This document shows positions 62,601 to 64,000 of a stretch of DNA of 64,000 bases, one piece after another. Position numbers and translations under genes: made by a program. How positions within the stretch are numbered: the first letter of the stretch is position 1; every line of letters starts with the position of its first letter. Location of the stretch: assembly GCA_011033025.1 (NCBI GenBank), contig WFMF01000019.1, positions 558,001 to 622,000 on the forward strand. The letters are read 5' to 3'. Below the pieces are notes generated by a model, which did no database searches, was not told the origin of the DNA, and saw only the letters and a program-made list of their open reading frames with translations. Source of the stretch: Beroe forskalii (Eukaryota > Ctenophora > Nuda > Beroida > Beroidae).

Positions 62601-64000
62601 ATGTAACCCCTATTGTAACCCCTCCTCCTCAGATGTAACCCCTAATAACCCTCCTCCCCAGATGTAACCCCTTATTGTAACCCCTCCTCCTCAGATGTAA
62701 CCTATTGTAACCCCTCCCCCAGATCCTCAGATAACCCATATTGTAACCCCTCCTAACCCCTCAGACCCATATTGTAACCCTCCTATCAGTAACCCTCCTC
62801 CTCAGATGTAAACCCATATTGTAACCCTCCCCAGATGCCCCCTAACCCCTCTCCTCAGATTTAACCCCTATTGTAACCCCTCCTCCCCAGATGTATCCCC
62901 ATTGTAACCTCCATCCACAGATTTAACCCCTCAACCCCTCCTCCTCAGATGTAACCCCCTATTGTAACCCCTCCTCAGATGTAACCTCAGATTGTAACCC
63001 CCTCCTCAGATGTAACCCTATTGTAACCCTCCTCAGATGTAACCCTATTGTAACCCTCCTCAGATGTAACCCCTAACAACCTCCTCCTCAGATGTAACCC
63101 ATATTGTAACCCCTCCTCCTCAGATGTAACCCCTATTGTAACCCCTCCTCCTCAGATGTAACCCCTATTGTAACCCCTCCTCCCCAGATGTAACCCATAT
63201 TGTACCCCTCCTCCTCAGATGTAACCCATATTGTAACCCCTCCTCTACAGATGTAACCTATATTGTAATCCGTCCTCCTCAGATGTAACCCATATTGTAA
63301 CCCCTCCTCCCCAGATGTAACCCATATTGTAACCCCTCCTCCTCCTCAGATGTAACCCCTATTGTAACCCCTCCTCCTCAGATGTAACCTCTATTGTAAC
63401 CCCTCCTCCTCAGATGTAACCCCTATTGTAACCCCTCCTCCTCAGATGTAACCCCTATTGTAACCCCTCCTCAGATGTAACCCATATTGTAACCCCTCCT
63501 CCCCAGATGTAACCCCTATTGTAACCCCTCCTCCTCAGATGTAACCCCTATTGTAACCCCTCTCCCCCAGATGTAACCCCTATTGTAACCCCTCCTCCTC
63601 AGATGTAACCTATATTGTAACCCCCTCCTCCTCAGATGTATCCCCTATTGTAACCCCTCCTCCTCAGATGTAACCCATATTGTAACCCTCCTCCTCAGAT
63701 GTAACCCCTATTGTAACCCCTCCTCCTCAGATGTAACCCCTATTGTAACCCCTCCTCCTCAGATGTAACCCCTATTGTAACCCTCCTCCTCAGATGTAAC
63801 CCCTATTGTAACCCCTGACTCCCTTATCAGATGAGCCTGGTAGTAGATCTGAACTCCCGAGTGTCACACGATGTCGTGATAATGATGAAGACCCCTTTGG
63901 TTCGGCAGTTCGTGCTCACTGCTTCCGTTGTTTACGCCGACAACGTTACCTACTCAGTTGAGAGTTTTGTACCGCCCTCGCCAGGGCGGCGACTCCTAGC
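5493..64000 (+). CDS. ATRN: Attractin homologue, 23 exons placed, 3' end beyond window
   Basis: Attractin is a large single-pass membrane protein (with a secreted form in mammals). Its ectodomain is ordered EGF, CUB, EGF, kelch, PSI repeats, C-type lectin, PSI and laminin EGF. Exons seen: 5493-5656, 7401-7502, 8086-8196, 8484-8600, 9945-10168, 10307-10503, 10704-10813, 12575-12760, 14071-14147, 16443-16563, 18818-18972, 19981-20124, 29409-29516, 30302-30450, 32692-32734, 32976-33110, 34049-34171, 34520-34624, 35119-35252, 37783-37894, 39858-40031, 40131-40228, 40515-40643. All phases agree and sum to 3018 nt (1006 codons). Domain order and local motifs (TECSWDYLHFHDG, YPFGQCVGW, ECGWCDD, CQCNGHSNC) match vertebrate attractin rather than the two-round layout of MEGF8. 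The lectin domain is missing. Exons 20-23 recur downstream (see block B). The gene also hosts a nested MATH-OAS gene in intron 12. Exon calls rest on homology remembered from attractin, not on transcripts. Confidence 0.93.
5717..6690 (+). mobile_element. Hairpin-ended repeat family R1, copy 1 (attractin intron 1)
   Basis: One end carries the hairpin-forming CAAGAATTGCGCCTGCCGGC...AATTCTTG. The other carries palindromic GGCCTTTTTGT...ACAAAAAGGCC with CCCTCCCC flanks. An inverted homologue lies at 33150-33905 and partial copies at 17755-17935 and 29793-29996. No ORF of note. Family unknown; terminal hairpins recall Helitron-like or fold-back elements, but no diagnostic end was identified. It begins about 60 bp after the exon 1 donor. 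Confidence 0.55.
7401..7502 (+). CDS. ATRN: Attractin exon 2: start of CUB domain
   Basis: The acceptor is GCTTTTTCAG/A and the donor CAGT/GTGAGT. It encodes LTGKEGVIVSHDWKG, then YPNRTSCSVLIESP, matching the LTGSSGFVTDG...CTWLIEG start of the attractin CUB domain. It takes one base to complete the codon split from exon 1 (AG+A, Arg) and ends in phase 2. A second AG at 7408 would lose the LTG residues, so the upstream AG is preferred. Confidence 0.85.
8086..8196 (+). CDS. ATRN: Attractin exon 3: CUB middle
   Basis: The acceptor is GTGTTTCAG/A and the donor ATGG/GTAGGA. It contains IRLYISDFKTECSWDYLHFH, nearly the CUB core of vertebrate attractin (MRLRFNHFATECSWDHLYVYDG), including the conserved acidic residues of the CUB calcium site. 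Phases fit on both sides. Confidence 0.92.
8484..8600 (+). CDS. ATRN: Attractin exon 4: CUB end
   Basis: The acceptor is TTATCCCCAG/G and the donor CTATAG/GTTTGC. It encodes REIVSTSNALLLVFRPDKF followed by DGFSIIYR, matching the last CUB strands of attractin (VVATSGYALLHFFSD ... GFNITYSF). It ends in phase 2 and joins exon 5 through an Arg codon. Confidence 0.9.
8808..9972 (+). repeat. 37-bp acceptor-containing minisatellite, exon 5
   Basis: About 31 copies of a unit with CTGTATCCCAG/GGTTAATGG followed by TTGTCCTGGTAACTG. The last copy is the real acceptor and first 28 nt of exon 5, so each upstream unit carries a potential acceptor plus codons for NGCPGNCS-like sequence. Variation is mostly TTAAT/TTGAT and TAT/TGT. 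Confidence 0.95.
9945..10168 (+). CDS. ATRN: Attractin exon 5: two EGF-like units
   Basis: It begins VNGCPGNCSGHGTCTAGVC, followed by a second EGF (CQCENQGLCVGGVCQCPEGF) with the usual cysteine spacing, then a short linker to the propeller. The acceptor CCCAG/GG is the last copy of a 37-bp minisatellite filling most of intron 4, so about 30 nearly identical acceptors lie upstream. The donor is AACAG/GTATGT, phase 1. Confidence 0.93.
10307..10503 (+). CDS. ATRN: Attractin exon 6: kelch blade
   Basis: The acceptor is CACCCTCCAG/AC and the donor TACCAG/GTTATA. It encodes a kelch motif: GHEYWVFGGYHHDAVKAF, then MAKYDILSNTW and DGHTLTAYQ, the di-Gly plus Tyr/Trp pattern of a propeller blade, aligning with attractin VVGGYMFNHSDYNMVLAYDL. 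It ends in phase 0. Confidence 0.9.
10704..10813 (+). CDS. ATRN: Attractin exon 7: kelch blade
   Basis: The acceptor is TGTGCGCAG/G and the donor CACCAG/GTTGTT. It encodes DKLYMFGGQVNHQISDDLWK and YDISTAQWHQL, matching KDKIYMYGGK...NELRVFHI of attractin. It starts in phase 0 and ends in phase 2. Confidence 0.9.
11028..12541. mobile_element. TTAA-flanked TIR DNA transposon in attractin intron 7
   Basis: Both ends carry AGGSCCCACAAGCTCTAG-type inverted repeats (one mismatch) next to TTAA (11024-11027 and 12542-12545). Subterminal parts are also inverted copies (GAGAGGGCCAGCATGT near 11158 and its complement near 12390), so the imperfect TIR is about 150 bp. TTAA duplication is typical of piggyBac-type elements, but the termini do not start CCC. 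No transposase is visible; the only protein-like content is the minus-strand ballast-domain pseudogene. Confidence 0.65.
11410..11929 (-). pseudogene. P2X7 ballast-type (intracellular domain) pseudogene inside a TIR transposon
   Basis: On the minus strand an ATG at 11929 begins MDAESSSSSEPPKKKQKS. Next come FCECDQC and, in another frame, EAVCCRKCDELSDLI, then LLYRNFVIMANKGHPLGKN, RTVIPSCVVGKIRVKYPQED and GSYEGYH. This is the cysteine/zinc and terminal pattern of the P2X7 receptor cytoplasmic ballast domain (CQCGNC..LCCRK..YRCYATW..ILPSCCRWRIRKEFP.SEGQYSGF). No channel part is present, as in the stand-alone single-exon ballast proteins of invertebrates. One frameshift (around 11780) and one in-frame stop (around 11668) make it broken as assembled. 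Confidence 0.75.
12575..12760 (+). CDS. ATRN: Attractin exon 8: kelch blade
   Basis: The acceptor is CATCTCAG/G and the donor CACGG/GTAAGG. It encodes GHCAVLLNSTIFFLGGLDD and IQTYDIATDTWSVISHR, a clear kelch blade. The acceptor lies only about 30 bp after the end of a TTAA-flanked transposon. The donor motif GGTAAGG is followed by a G-rich array repeating it. Confidence 0.9.
12851..13411. mobile_element. Second TIR element in the same G-rich array
   Basis: The ends CCCAGTGGAATAAT and ATTATTCCACTGGG are inverted copies, flanked by GGCTAAGG on both sides (12843-12850, 13412-13419). The interior includes a short tandem run of GGCTGGTTTGGGAATGCGGT near 13130-13210. An 8-bp duplication suggests hAT-like, with the caveat that the target is repetitive. 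Confidence 0.5.
13506..13890. mobile_element. hAT-like MITE in attractin intron 8
   Basis: Exact 16-bp inverted ends CAGTAAACGACCGAGT / ACTCGGTCGTTTACTG and matching 8-bp flanks GAGGGGAT (13498-13505, 13891-13898) fit the hAT pattern. The interior has CCGAGG-rich runs near both ends and AT-rich DNA between. It is inserted in a G-rich array, so the flanking match could partly be array sequence. Confidence 0.6.
14071..14147 (+). CDS. ATRN: Attractin exon 9: kelch segment
   Basis: A short 77-nt exon between CCTCACTCAG and a GTAGTA donor. It encodes FEDGRIFHGRYGATCVHNPV then TDRITG, matching QGGYGHSSVYDHRTRALYV of attractin. Phase (2 to 1) is consistent with both neighbours. Confidence 0.85.
14822..15290. 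mobile_element. Fold-back MITE with 202-bp arms and TTAC target duplication
   Basis: Arms 14822-15023 and 15089-15290 are near-perfect inverted copies around a 65-bp loop. The ends are TGTAAGCCC...GGGCTTACA, flanked by TTAC on both sides (14818-14821, 15291-15294). A 4-bp duplication with TGTNR termini resembles Ginger-type elements, a tentative assignment. The loop start (15017-15042) repeats the terminal ~25 bp, suggesting nested ends. Confidence 0.75.
15500..15625 (-). mobile_element. tRNA-derived SINE, short copy, same tail
   Basis: On the minus strand the A box is TGGTGTAGTGG (15601-15611) and the B box GAGTTCGAATCC (15558-15569). They are followed almost directly by the tail CAGCTGTTGGAATAGAAG and an A-rich end. 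The head differs from that at 872-1180 but the tail is nearly identical, so one retroposition tail serves two tRNA heads. Confidence 0.6.
16443..16563 (+). CDS. ATRN: Attractin exon 10: kelch blade
   Basis: The acceptor is CTTCGCAG and the donor CACTG/GTTAGT. It encodes VYGGLNTTKITDENSLYWI and a segment ending FVEYDPYLNHW, corresponding to YVHGGYKAF...LYRYDVDTQMW. Its last 24 nt plus the donor are the unit of a 32-bp minisatellite that starts here. Confidence 0.88.
16539..17031 (+). repeat. 32-bp donor-containing minisatellite, exon 10
   Basis: About 15 copies of GCGACCCTTATCTCAACCAC followed by TG/GTTAGTTTGT. The first copy is the 3' end of exon 10 with its donor. 32 bp is not a multiple of three, so alternative donors would shift the frame. 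Confidence 0.95.
17755..17935. mobile_element. R1 family, rearranged fragment (intron 10)
   Basis: The two ends of R1 lie side by side: the GGCCTTTTTGTTAAAC palindrome at about 17788-17812, then 30 bp of other sequence, then the CAAGAATTGCGCCTGCCGGC hairpin at about 17850-17883. The interior of copy 1 is missing. Confidence 0.5.
18818..18972 (+). CDS. ATRN: Attractin exon 11: kelch blade ending in an expandable in-frame donor array
   Basis: The acceptor is CTTCCTCCCAG/G and the first donor CCTGG/GTGAGT. It encodes SNLYKADINSVPLVYLAAGG, TLVVLGGRHF and a C-terminal SLCYNTNSYLIDLG, matching attractin HTAVIVSGTMLVFGGNTH...CFSSDFMAYDI. The last 42 nt with the donor repeat as 45-bp units. Reading through is open as SLCYNTNSYLIDLGE repeats to about 19380, so later donors would give longer in-frame exons. 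Confidence 0.9.
18931..19750 (+). repeat. 45-bp in-frame donor minisatellite, exon 11
   Basis: 18 units (17 near-identical, one rearranged at 19381-19432), each containing CTCATTGACCTGG/GTGAGT. The first is the exon 11 end. The unit is 15 codons without a stop in the exon 11 frame, so the first ten units form one open frame of SLCYNTNSYLIDLGE repeats. Confidence 0.97.
19981..20124 (+). CDS. ATRN: Attractin exon 12: last kelch blade, GC donor
   Basis: The acceptor is ATTATCTTCAG. It encodes GVRMGHHSFVYDGSVYFFGG, then YSGQLHDDFTVYHFS, matching RFGHSAVLHNSTMYVFGGFN. The only donor in phase with exon 13 is TTCA/GCAAGT, a non-canonical but well-known GC donor (A+GC gives Ser, followed by Lys-Cys). 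Without splicing the frame would stop about 13 codons later. The following intron is 9.3 kb and holds the MATH-OAS gene. Confidence 0.85.
20225..20560 (+). repeat. Pair of related GATACTTCCCGAGGG repeats
   Basis: Two diverged copies (about 20255-20370 and 20435-20550) share TTCTATAAA, ATACA, CACCCATC.AGTT, GATACTTCCCGAGGG and a GGTCTAAACCAATA ending. Dispersed-repeat character; no ORF. Confidence 0.5.
20617..20999 (+). repeat. Two clusters of GTCCGTGA at 15-bp spacing
   Basis: GTCCG motifs start at 20617, 20632, 20647, 20662 and 20677 (exactly 15 bp apart), and again at 20947, 20963, 20978 and 20993. They flank about 270 bp of AT-rich DNA, in the same orientation. A small CACGCTGA/TCAGCGTG hairpin precedes the first cluster. 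Probably the two ends of one dispersed element or a binding-site cluster. Confidence 0.65.
21903..21914 (+). promoter_or_regulatory. Three-codon uORF overlapping the MATH-OAS start
   Basis: ATGACGCAATGA encodes Met-Thr-Gln-stop, and its TGA overlaps the main ATG (21911) as ATGA. The attractin start has the same arrangement. It would only be used if transcription or splicing places 21903 in the mRNA; an acceptor-like TCCTCAG ends at 21901. Confidence 0.4.
21911..24886 (+). CDS. MATH-OAS fusion: 2'-5' oligoadenylate synthetase-like nucleotidyltransferase with MATH domains
   Basis: Uninterrupted 991-codon ORF. Residues ~75-205 form a MATH/TRAF-like domain (RFLLGNFSKIMFDG, FLFGGHKWELGLAL, WGCQDFF). 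Residues ~232-345 form a second (SSRFYMGGTHWQLRLFPNG, VSIFIKN). Residues ~355-475 may be a degenerate third. A charged, probably helical linker (~495-660) leads to an OAS module at ~675-965. That module has nucleotide-loop GGS (709-711), DIDLV (D723, D725), the third acidic residue in DVDLIPCYDW (D790), FIRKQPIKIKEMIRMVKNW (832-850) and the OAS C-terminal NPSNPADNV (934-942). OAS enzymes make 2-5A from ATP on sensing dsRNA, activating RNase L in vertebrates; sponge OAS is reported to act differently. The catalytic triad being present suggests activity. MATH domains usually bind TRAF-type or ubiquitin-ligase partners. The gene is nested in attractin intron 12 on the same strand and has no introns in its ORF. 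An AG at 21901 could be the acceptor of an unseen 5' exon. Confidence 0.9.
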   Translation: MTSELVKCKKPACPKQGTMSNKQGTMSKSRPVSSGSNKSTDSRENQDQHCFLRLNRVETCDDYTASPPHLDYRPTRLRFLLGNFSKIMFDGACSEPFLFGGHKWELGLALNADYCRVYLNLDKAQTYPSGVQVALQFNLALINYMVPMKSLQVSARDGAVFSKGGQCWGCQDFFKLEDVVNEPGFVKNDCLHLELECSIVSTIFQDIIALNPMDEMHDSNAKLDKLDLLCSRESYLSSRFYMGGTHWQLRLFPNGDDETSRGKVSIFIKNDDKTDRRFMLECQFTLGELKDPYHVESRRLVTEFPPGAGIGRGVDSICETNKLKNFVVGDHLVVGVKLLTLFHASEVIYRNPSNSVKLHADGVATLDLMDAQNFKWQLNVNRKTLCDETQAFELALRLEGSMGRLMYVNYRCYGWLCQLRWRAVLRAEGCNPIVLGPSIDIVWNEGAELLMTTPVPPEYENKSIQILLEMRSNVLFEPSIDGCSAPEVETAVASKQVADRERFVLERSWESKYMKYKKESNSKEEIMKIQSEDKQRSVGSEEFLKASMIISNNFVKDLLKDLSDDPIPFCGGRETSRCQPPEHLADIFSKRNPSDEGADSGVVSNIVDIFQSQCSQHISMNQLRQTFQGSLDAPLDARLQTATVEKSLGEHPDFSVDGQGDVKLQVNLSEGDLVRPEIVRFEDYKEVVDQIVTFCETHLPFRVSRVARGGSLGHDTATTTRRDIDLVLYSADLPQTGHARWLPSVITALSDLIREAPKILTKTEKPFPKVSFISTTPYSVQFTAGDLDVDLIPCYDWKNDYTSSQLHQTIKEQRSMDFIWFFPAACEKESDFIRKQPIKIKEMIRMVKNWRNSILWKDQFHRPNSLLLSFMVIGAHEKLVKDGMSNLLITQEAMLQKLTEMIQRKHELRLEWSTYYNESIRGSFPMKTCPVVRNPSNPADNVAETGLQNWTQFPGEFTRWAHFIGVIQTKGTMAAKQAKLHQKVSRLDSEP
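25478..25483 (+). terminator. Candidate polyadenylation signal for MATH-OAS
   Basis: AATAAA lies about 590 bp after the stop codon, with a second AATAAA near 25540. No other canonical signal was noticed between the stop and this one. Confidence 0.35.
25590..25760 (+). repeat. Short degenerate repeat GAAGTGGGAAGATTCC
   Basis: Four or five irregular copies in the region after the MATH-OAS polyadenylation signal. No function seen. Confidence 0.5.
28575..28670 (+). mobile_element. tRNA-like SINE or tRNA pseudogene
   Basis: The A box TGGCGTAGTGG (28583-28593) and B box GGTTCGAGCCC (28649-28659) are intact, but the T-stem and acceptor stem do not pair well and the box spacing is long. The tail seen in the other two SINEs is absent. 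Lies in intron 12, downstream of MATH-OAS. Confidence 0.45.
29275..29404 (+). repeat. 33-bp tandem repeat before exon 13
   Basis: Four copies of a unit with CCCCACGTGATGCCCTTA and AAGGAATAATA, ending 4-5 bp before the exon 13 acceptor. The AG itself is not repeated. Confidence 0.8.
29409..29516 (+). CDS. ATRN: Attractin exon 13: cysteine-rich PSI-type segment
   Basis: The acceptor is AATTACCAG/GC and the donor ATCA/GTATGT. It encodes KCTLKVTKTLCEEQREDFNE then CTWSDETQTC, matching EQCDAHRSEAAC...RCVWNTGSSQC of attractin. Phase 1 in and out. Confidence 0.85.
29793..29996 (+). mobile_element. R1 family, 3' fragment (intron 13)
   Basis: Matches the last ~200 bp of copy 1: a GCGCGCACGT patch, CTGATTAGTTGTTA, GGTTACCACAG, ACAAATTTTCCGGGAACTTT and the GGGGAGGGAAA end. 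Confidence 0.5.
30302..30450 (+). CDS. ATRN: Attractin exon 14: PSI-type segment
   Basis: The acceptor is ATCTATCAG/GT and the donor TCCACA/GTAAGT. It encodes CGRLKCHGDC..RRCSACQRRPGCTW and ends CRRTDLINST. The final 35 nt and the donor form the unit of a long 43/45-bp array downstream. It ends in phase 0. Confidence 0.82.
30416..32400 (+). repeat. 43/45-bp donor-containing minisatellite, exon 14
   Basis: About 40 units of ACACCTGCAGGCGCACAGAC then CTCATCAACTCCACA/GTAAGT, starting with the real exon 14 end. Spacers GTAAGTAAAC (43) and GTAAGTAGCAAC (45) alternate; a few units carry GCAAGT. Disordered stretches lie near 31285-31440, 31680-31930 and 32060-32260. Confidence 0.93.
32403..32698 (+). 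repeat. 32-bp acceptor-containing minisatellite, exon 15
   Basis: Eight units of CACTTTTCAG/GGCTTTGGTT with TTCCTGAACTAAAA. The last is the true acceptor and first bases of exon 15. It abuts the exon 14 donor array, so intron 14 consists almost wholly of donor-derived plus acceptor-derived repeats. Confidence 0.93.
32692..32734 (+). CDS. ATRN: Attractin exon 15: 43-nt micro-exon
   Basis: The acceptor CTCTTTTCAG/GG is the last member of an acceptor-containing 32-bp array. It encodes GFDNSYKCRNVPKLS. The donor is taken as CTCA/GTAAAA because only this gives the right phase for the cysteine-rich frame of exon 16. The stronger-looking GTGAGT at 32745 would shift exon 16 into a cysteine-free frame. 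Confidence 0.65.
32801..32909. repeat. Perfect 52-bp inverted repeat with 5-bp loop
   Basis: Arms 32801-32852 and 32858-32909 match at all 52 positions around GTAAA, in the 241-bp intron 15, 66 bp before exon 16. A perfect stem this long implies a recent origin or active maintenance. In RNA it would be a long dsRNA hairpin; no flanking duplication was seen. Confidence 0.9.
32976..33110 (+). CDS. ATRN: Attractin exon 16: PSI segment before the (missing) lectin domain
   Basis: It encodes RPYSSNYWQCSRCSEYKLCE, HCKGECFW and HKCAVNVEFA, aligning with NPMYYCNKKTSCRSC...NCQWEPRNQEC of attractin. The donor is CGCTT/GTGAGT. In vertebrates a C-type lectin domain follows directly. Here the next exon resumes after that domain. 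Confidence 0.85.
33150..33905 (-). mobile_element. R1 family, copy 2 (attractin intron 16)
   Basis: Reverse-orientation, shorter homologue of 5717-6690. It shares the region around AGCTGTTATTCATCTTCG, GATGATC..CGTGAAACCTACG, the CGTGCGCGCGCCACGG patch and both hairpin ends. It fills most of the intron where the lectin exons would be expected. Confidence 0.55.
34049..34171 (+). CDS. ATRN: Attractin exon 17: PSI segment after the lectin position
   Basis: It encodes CEFLNKPCSALTRCDVCVSQ and PCMWCALDKLNPG, matching KQCRTPCALRTACGDC...CMWCSNMKQC of attractin. The acceptor is ACTAGAG/CC and the donor CCCTG/GTAAGT, which with 12 exon bases is repeated in a 50-bp array. Confidence 0.88.
34161..34376 (+). 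repeat. 50-bp donor-containing repeat, exon 17
   Basis: Four units of ACTCAACCCTG/GTAAGTGTT followed by ACCATGGTAACAGGTTTAGT and TACCATGGTA, beginning with the end of exon 17. Each unit contains the palindrome GTTACCATGGTAAC. Confidence 0.93.
34520..34624 (+). CDS. ATRN: Attractin exon 18: PSI continuation
   Basis: The acceptor is CCCTTTTCAG/AC and the donor CCCAG/GTGAAA. It encodes GQCIPTDTYLARYPFGQCVG, then WATMNSPSCP, matching AYVASFPFGQCMEWYTMSTCP of vertebrate attractin, one of the strongest local matches. Confidence 0.92.
34640..35098 (+). repeat. GTGACCCC-rich tandem array filling intron 18
   Basis: Irregular 15-32-bp units of CCCATTGGTGACCCCCACTC type occupy nearly the whole intron between exons 18 and 19. 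The GTGACC core resembles the donor GTGAAA only loosely, so a splice-site origin is uncertain. Confidence 0.8.
35119..35252 (+). CDS. ATRN: Attractin exon 19: PSI segment with donor array
   Basis: The acceptor is CCCAGCAG/CG and the donor ACTCAG/GTGAGT. It encodes DGCSGHGNCTRCRSQPECGW, then CDDGSGTGTGTCHPGSYH, matching CTCSHCLEQPGCGWCTDPSNTGKGKCIEGSY. Its last ~45 nt plus GTGAGTAG are the 55-bp unit of two very large arrays. It ends in phase 0. Confidence 0.93.
35208..37411 (+). repeat. 55-bp donor-containing minisatellite, exon 19 (array A)
   Basis: About 40 units of GTGAGTAGCTGGCACCTGCC, ACCCTGGCTCTTACCACG and CACCAACTGATACTCAG. The first is the real exon 19 end and donor. Units are highly homogeneous, with rare indels. 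Confidence 0.97.
37783..37894 (+). CDS. ATRN: Attractin exon 20, copy A: laminin EGF start
   Basis: The acceptor is CCATACAG/G and the donor GCAG/GTAACT. It encodes VCPAKSWYFDACPWCQCNGH, then SNCSDHLHCDNC, matching NWSFIHCPACQCNGHSKCINQSICEKC. Copy B (49323-49434) is identical at the nucleotide level. Confidence 0.93.
37935..38900 (+). repeat. Diverged ~450-bp direct repeats in intron 20 of block A
   Basis: TGACAATTTTGAGCTCGAAC followed by ATCTACTGG recurs near 37950, 38430 and, diverged, 38845, each followed by GTAGGA and similar downstream sequence (CCGTCAATTAAAGTATCA). No coding content recognised. Confidence 0.6.
39312..39369. repeat. Inverted repeat GTGTTATCGAAAATT in intron 20 (copy A)
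   Basis: 15-bp perfect arms at 39312-39326 and 39355-39369. The homologous pair is at 53879-53936 in block B. Probably the end of a dispersed element shared by both copies. Confidence 0.6.
39858..40031 (+). CDS. ATRN: Attractin exon 21, copy A: laminin EGF
   Basis: The acceptor is TTCCTTTCAG/GA and the donor CAACAG/GTACCT. It encodes GEHCDSCGDGYYGNPANNGV, then CEPCACGRHS and CQCDAWGVTGLKCEKC, the laminin-type EGF of attractin (KHCETCISGFYGDPTNGGKC). Two synonymous differences separate it from copy B. Confidence 0.93.
40131..40228 (+). CDS. ATRN: Attractin exon 22, copy A
   Basis: Preceded by a 99-bp intron ending TTTTTCTGCAG. It encodes DQFRGNPNQQPDGQCYKQLR and ends ETIKFQK before GTCGGG, aligning with NRYQGNPLRGTCYYTLLIDYQFTF. 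It ends in phase 0. Confidence 0.85.
40515..40643 (+). CDS. ATRN: Attractin exon 23, copy A
   Basis: The acceptor is CCTTATCAG/ATG. It encodes SLVVDLNSRVSHDVVITMKT, then a hydrophobic VRQFVLTASVVYADNVTYSV, fitting the beta-rich region after the laminin EGFs (DLDMFINASKNFNLNITW). The donor is ambiguous: GTT/GTGAGT at 40644 here, but the GTGAGT is lost in the copy at 63834, where TCA/GTTGAG would be used. Confidence 0.7.
40683..41215 (+). repeat. ~28-bp tandem array after exon 23A
   Basis: Units of GGGAATAAATAGGGGGCCTA with TCTAGCCG start 40 bp past the exon 23 donor. They degrade rightwards into GGGAAAAAAGGGG variants. Confidence 0.85.
41450..41870 (+). repeat. C/T-only low-complexity tract
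   Basis: Over 400 bp of almost pure polypyrimidine (CCCCTCCCTCC). The long proline- or glycine-rich frames across it are compositional, not genes. Confidence 0.9.
42030..42321 (+). repeat. TATACACTG(T/C) tandem array ending at the gap
   Basis: About 28 copies of a 10-11-bp unit CTGTTATACA, cut off by the N run. Its inverted counterpart is at 60110-60480. Confidence 0.9.
42322..42421. other. Assembly gap (100 N)
   Basis: Exactly 100 N, the conventional size for an unknown-length scaffold gap. It separates block A (exons 19-23) from array B. Confidence 1.
42426..48921 (+). repeat. 55-bp minisatellite, array B
   Basis: About 118 units of the same 55-bp repeat as array A, but without any exon 19 body at its left end, which abuts the N gap. 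The first ~2 kb (42426-44370) is noisy, with many small indels; the rest is homogeneous. It leads into the same intron 19 sequence as array A. Confidence 0.97.
49323..49434 (+). CDS. ATRN: Attractin exon 20, copy B
   Basis: Identical in all 112 nt to 37783-37894, with about 350 bp of nearly identical upstream intron (48970 onward matches 37430 onward). Either a real duplicated exon or the second haplotype of the same exon left in the assembly. Confidence 0.8.
49530..53650. repeat. ~160-168-bp satellite in intron 20 of block B, with an orientation switch
   Basis: About 19 direct copies (GTCGAATAATTCAAAAACTG, CACTTAGAAATTGATGAAAC, AACGGAGCCGTTTTTATTTT) run to about 52695. There the orientation flips and about six more diverged inverted copies follow to 53650. 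Absent from copy A of this intron. Confidence 0.93.
54414..54587 (+). CDS. ATRN: Attractin exon 21, copy B
   Basis: Matches 39858-40031 with two synonymous changes (Gly codons GGA to GGT). The intron before it differs greatly from copy A: a 4.1-kb satellite block replaces about 1.2 kb of copy-A sequence. Confidence 0.8.
54687..54784 (+). CDS. ATRN: Attractin exon 22, copy B
   Basis: Same splice sites as copy A (40131-40228) but with three amino-acid changes: Asn to Asp, Gln to Leu and Pro to Thr (RGDPNQ, YKLLRMEET). Two more changes are synonymous. Confidence 0.78.
55004..56088 (+). repeat. 32-bp acceptor-like minisatellite, exon 23 (left part)
   Basis: Units of ATTGTAACCCCTCCTCCTCAG/ATGTAACCCC type resemble the exon 23 acceptor (ATTGTAACCCCTGACTCC..TTATCAG/ATG). 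About 34 copies here. In copy A the intron has essentially a single unit. Confidence 0.9.
57393..57525. mobile_element. Short TIR element with GCTAAACACGTATA ends
   Basis: GCTAAACACGTATA (57393-57406) and its complement (57512-57525) bound 133 bp. The 3' half recurs in related form at about 57000-57054, ending in the same TATACGTGTTTAGC. A dispersed non-coding repeat family. Confidence 0.45.
57685..57898. mobile_element. Short MITE with perfect 16-bp TIRs
   Basis: GTAACGTTCGTCGGTC and its exact complement GACCGACGAACGTTAC bound 214 bp of AT-rich sequence rich in GATCGA motifs. No clear target duplication and no coding content. Confidence 0.55.
58800..59830 (+). repeat. G/A-rich GGGATGCAAGGGGAATGGA array
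   Basis: Imperfect ~20-bp units. The long minus-strand Ser/Pro/His-rich frames (up to 358 codons) and plus-strand Gly-rich frames here are repeat shadows. High indel noise suggests uncorrected reads. Confidence 0.8.
60110..61107 (-). repeat. Inverted copy of the 40.6-42.3 kb region
   Basis: In reverse it matches, in order, the TATACACTG array (60110-60480), the GGGGAGACATTC..ATATTGCTGCTCTAAC segment (complement of about 41890-41930), the C/T tract (shortened), the GAGGCAATGAAG segment (41420) and the sequence after exon 23. Many small differences. Confidence 0.8.
61108..61185 (-). pseudogene. Inverted, degraded copy of attractin exon 23
   Basis: Read on the minus strand this resembles exon 23 from its ATG and following Val/Asp codons to the donor TCAGTTGTGAGT, but several internal stretches are missing. 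The flanks also match copy A in reverse (acceptor side at 61186-61200, post-donor side at 61069-61107). It sits in a noisy inverted block and may be an assembly artefact. Confidence 0.6.
61200..62110 (-). repeat. Inverted, degraded part of the exon 23 acceptor array
   Basis: The complement of the same unit (GGTTACATCTGAGGAGGAGG), increasingly corrupted toward 62110, where orientation switches to plus. With 60110-61200 it forms one arm of a large palindrome. Confidence 0.8.
62115..63815 (+). repeat. 32-bp acceptor-like minisatellite, exon 23 (right part)
   Basis: About 53 further copies running directly into the acceptor of exon 23 copy B at 63833. Each unit offers a polypyrimidine tract and CAG/ATG. 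Confidence 0.92.
63834..63962 (+). CDS. ATRN: Attractin exon 23, copy B
   Basis: Copy of 40515-40643 with a Thr to Met change and synonymous changes. Its acceptor closes a 32-bp array of acceptor-like units. The GTGAGT donor of copy A is GAGAGT here, so the real donor may be CTCA/GTTGAG. The window ends 38 bp later. Confidence 0.7.
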
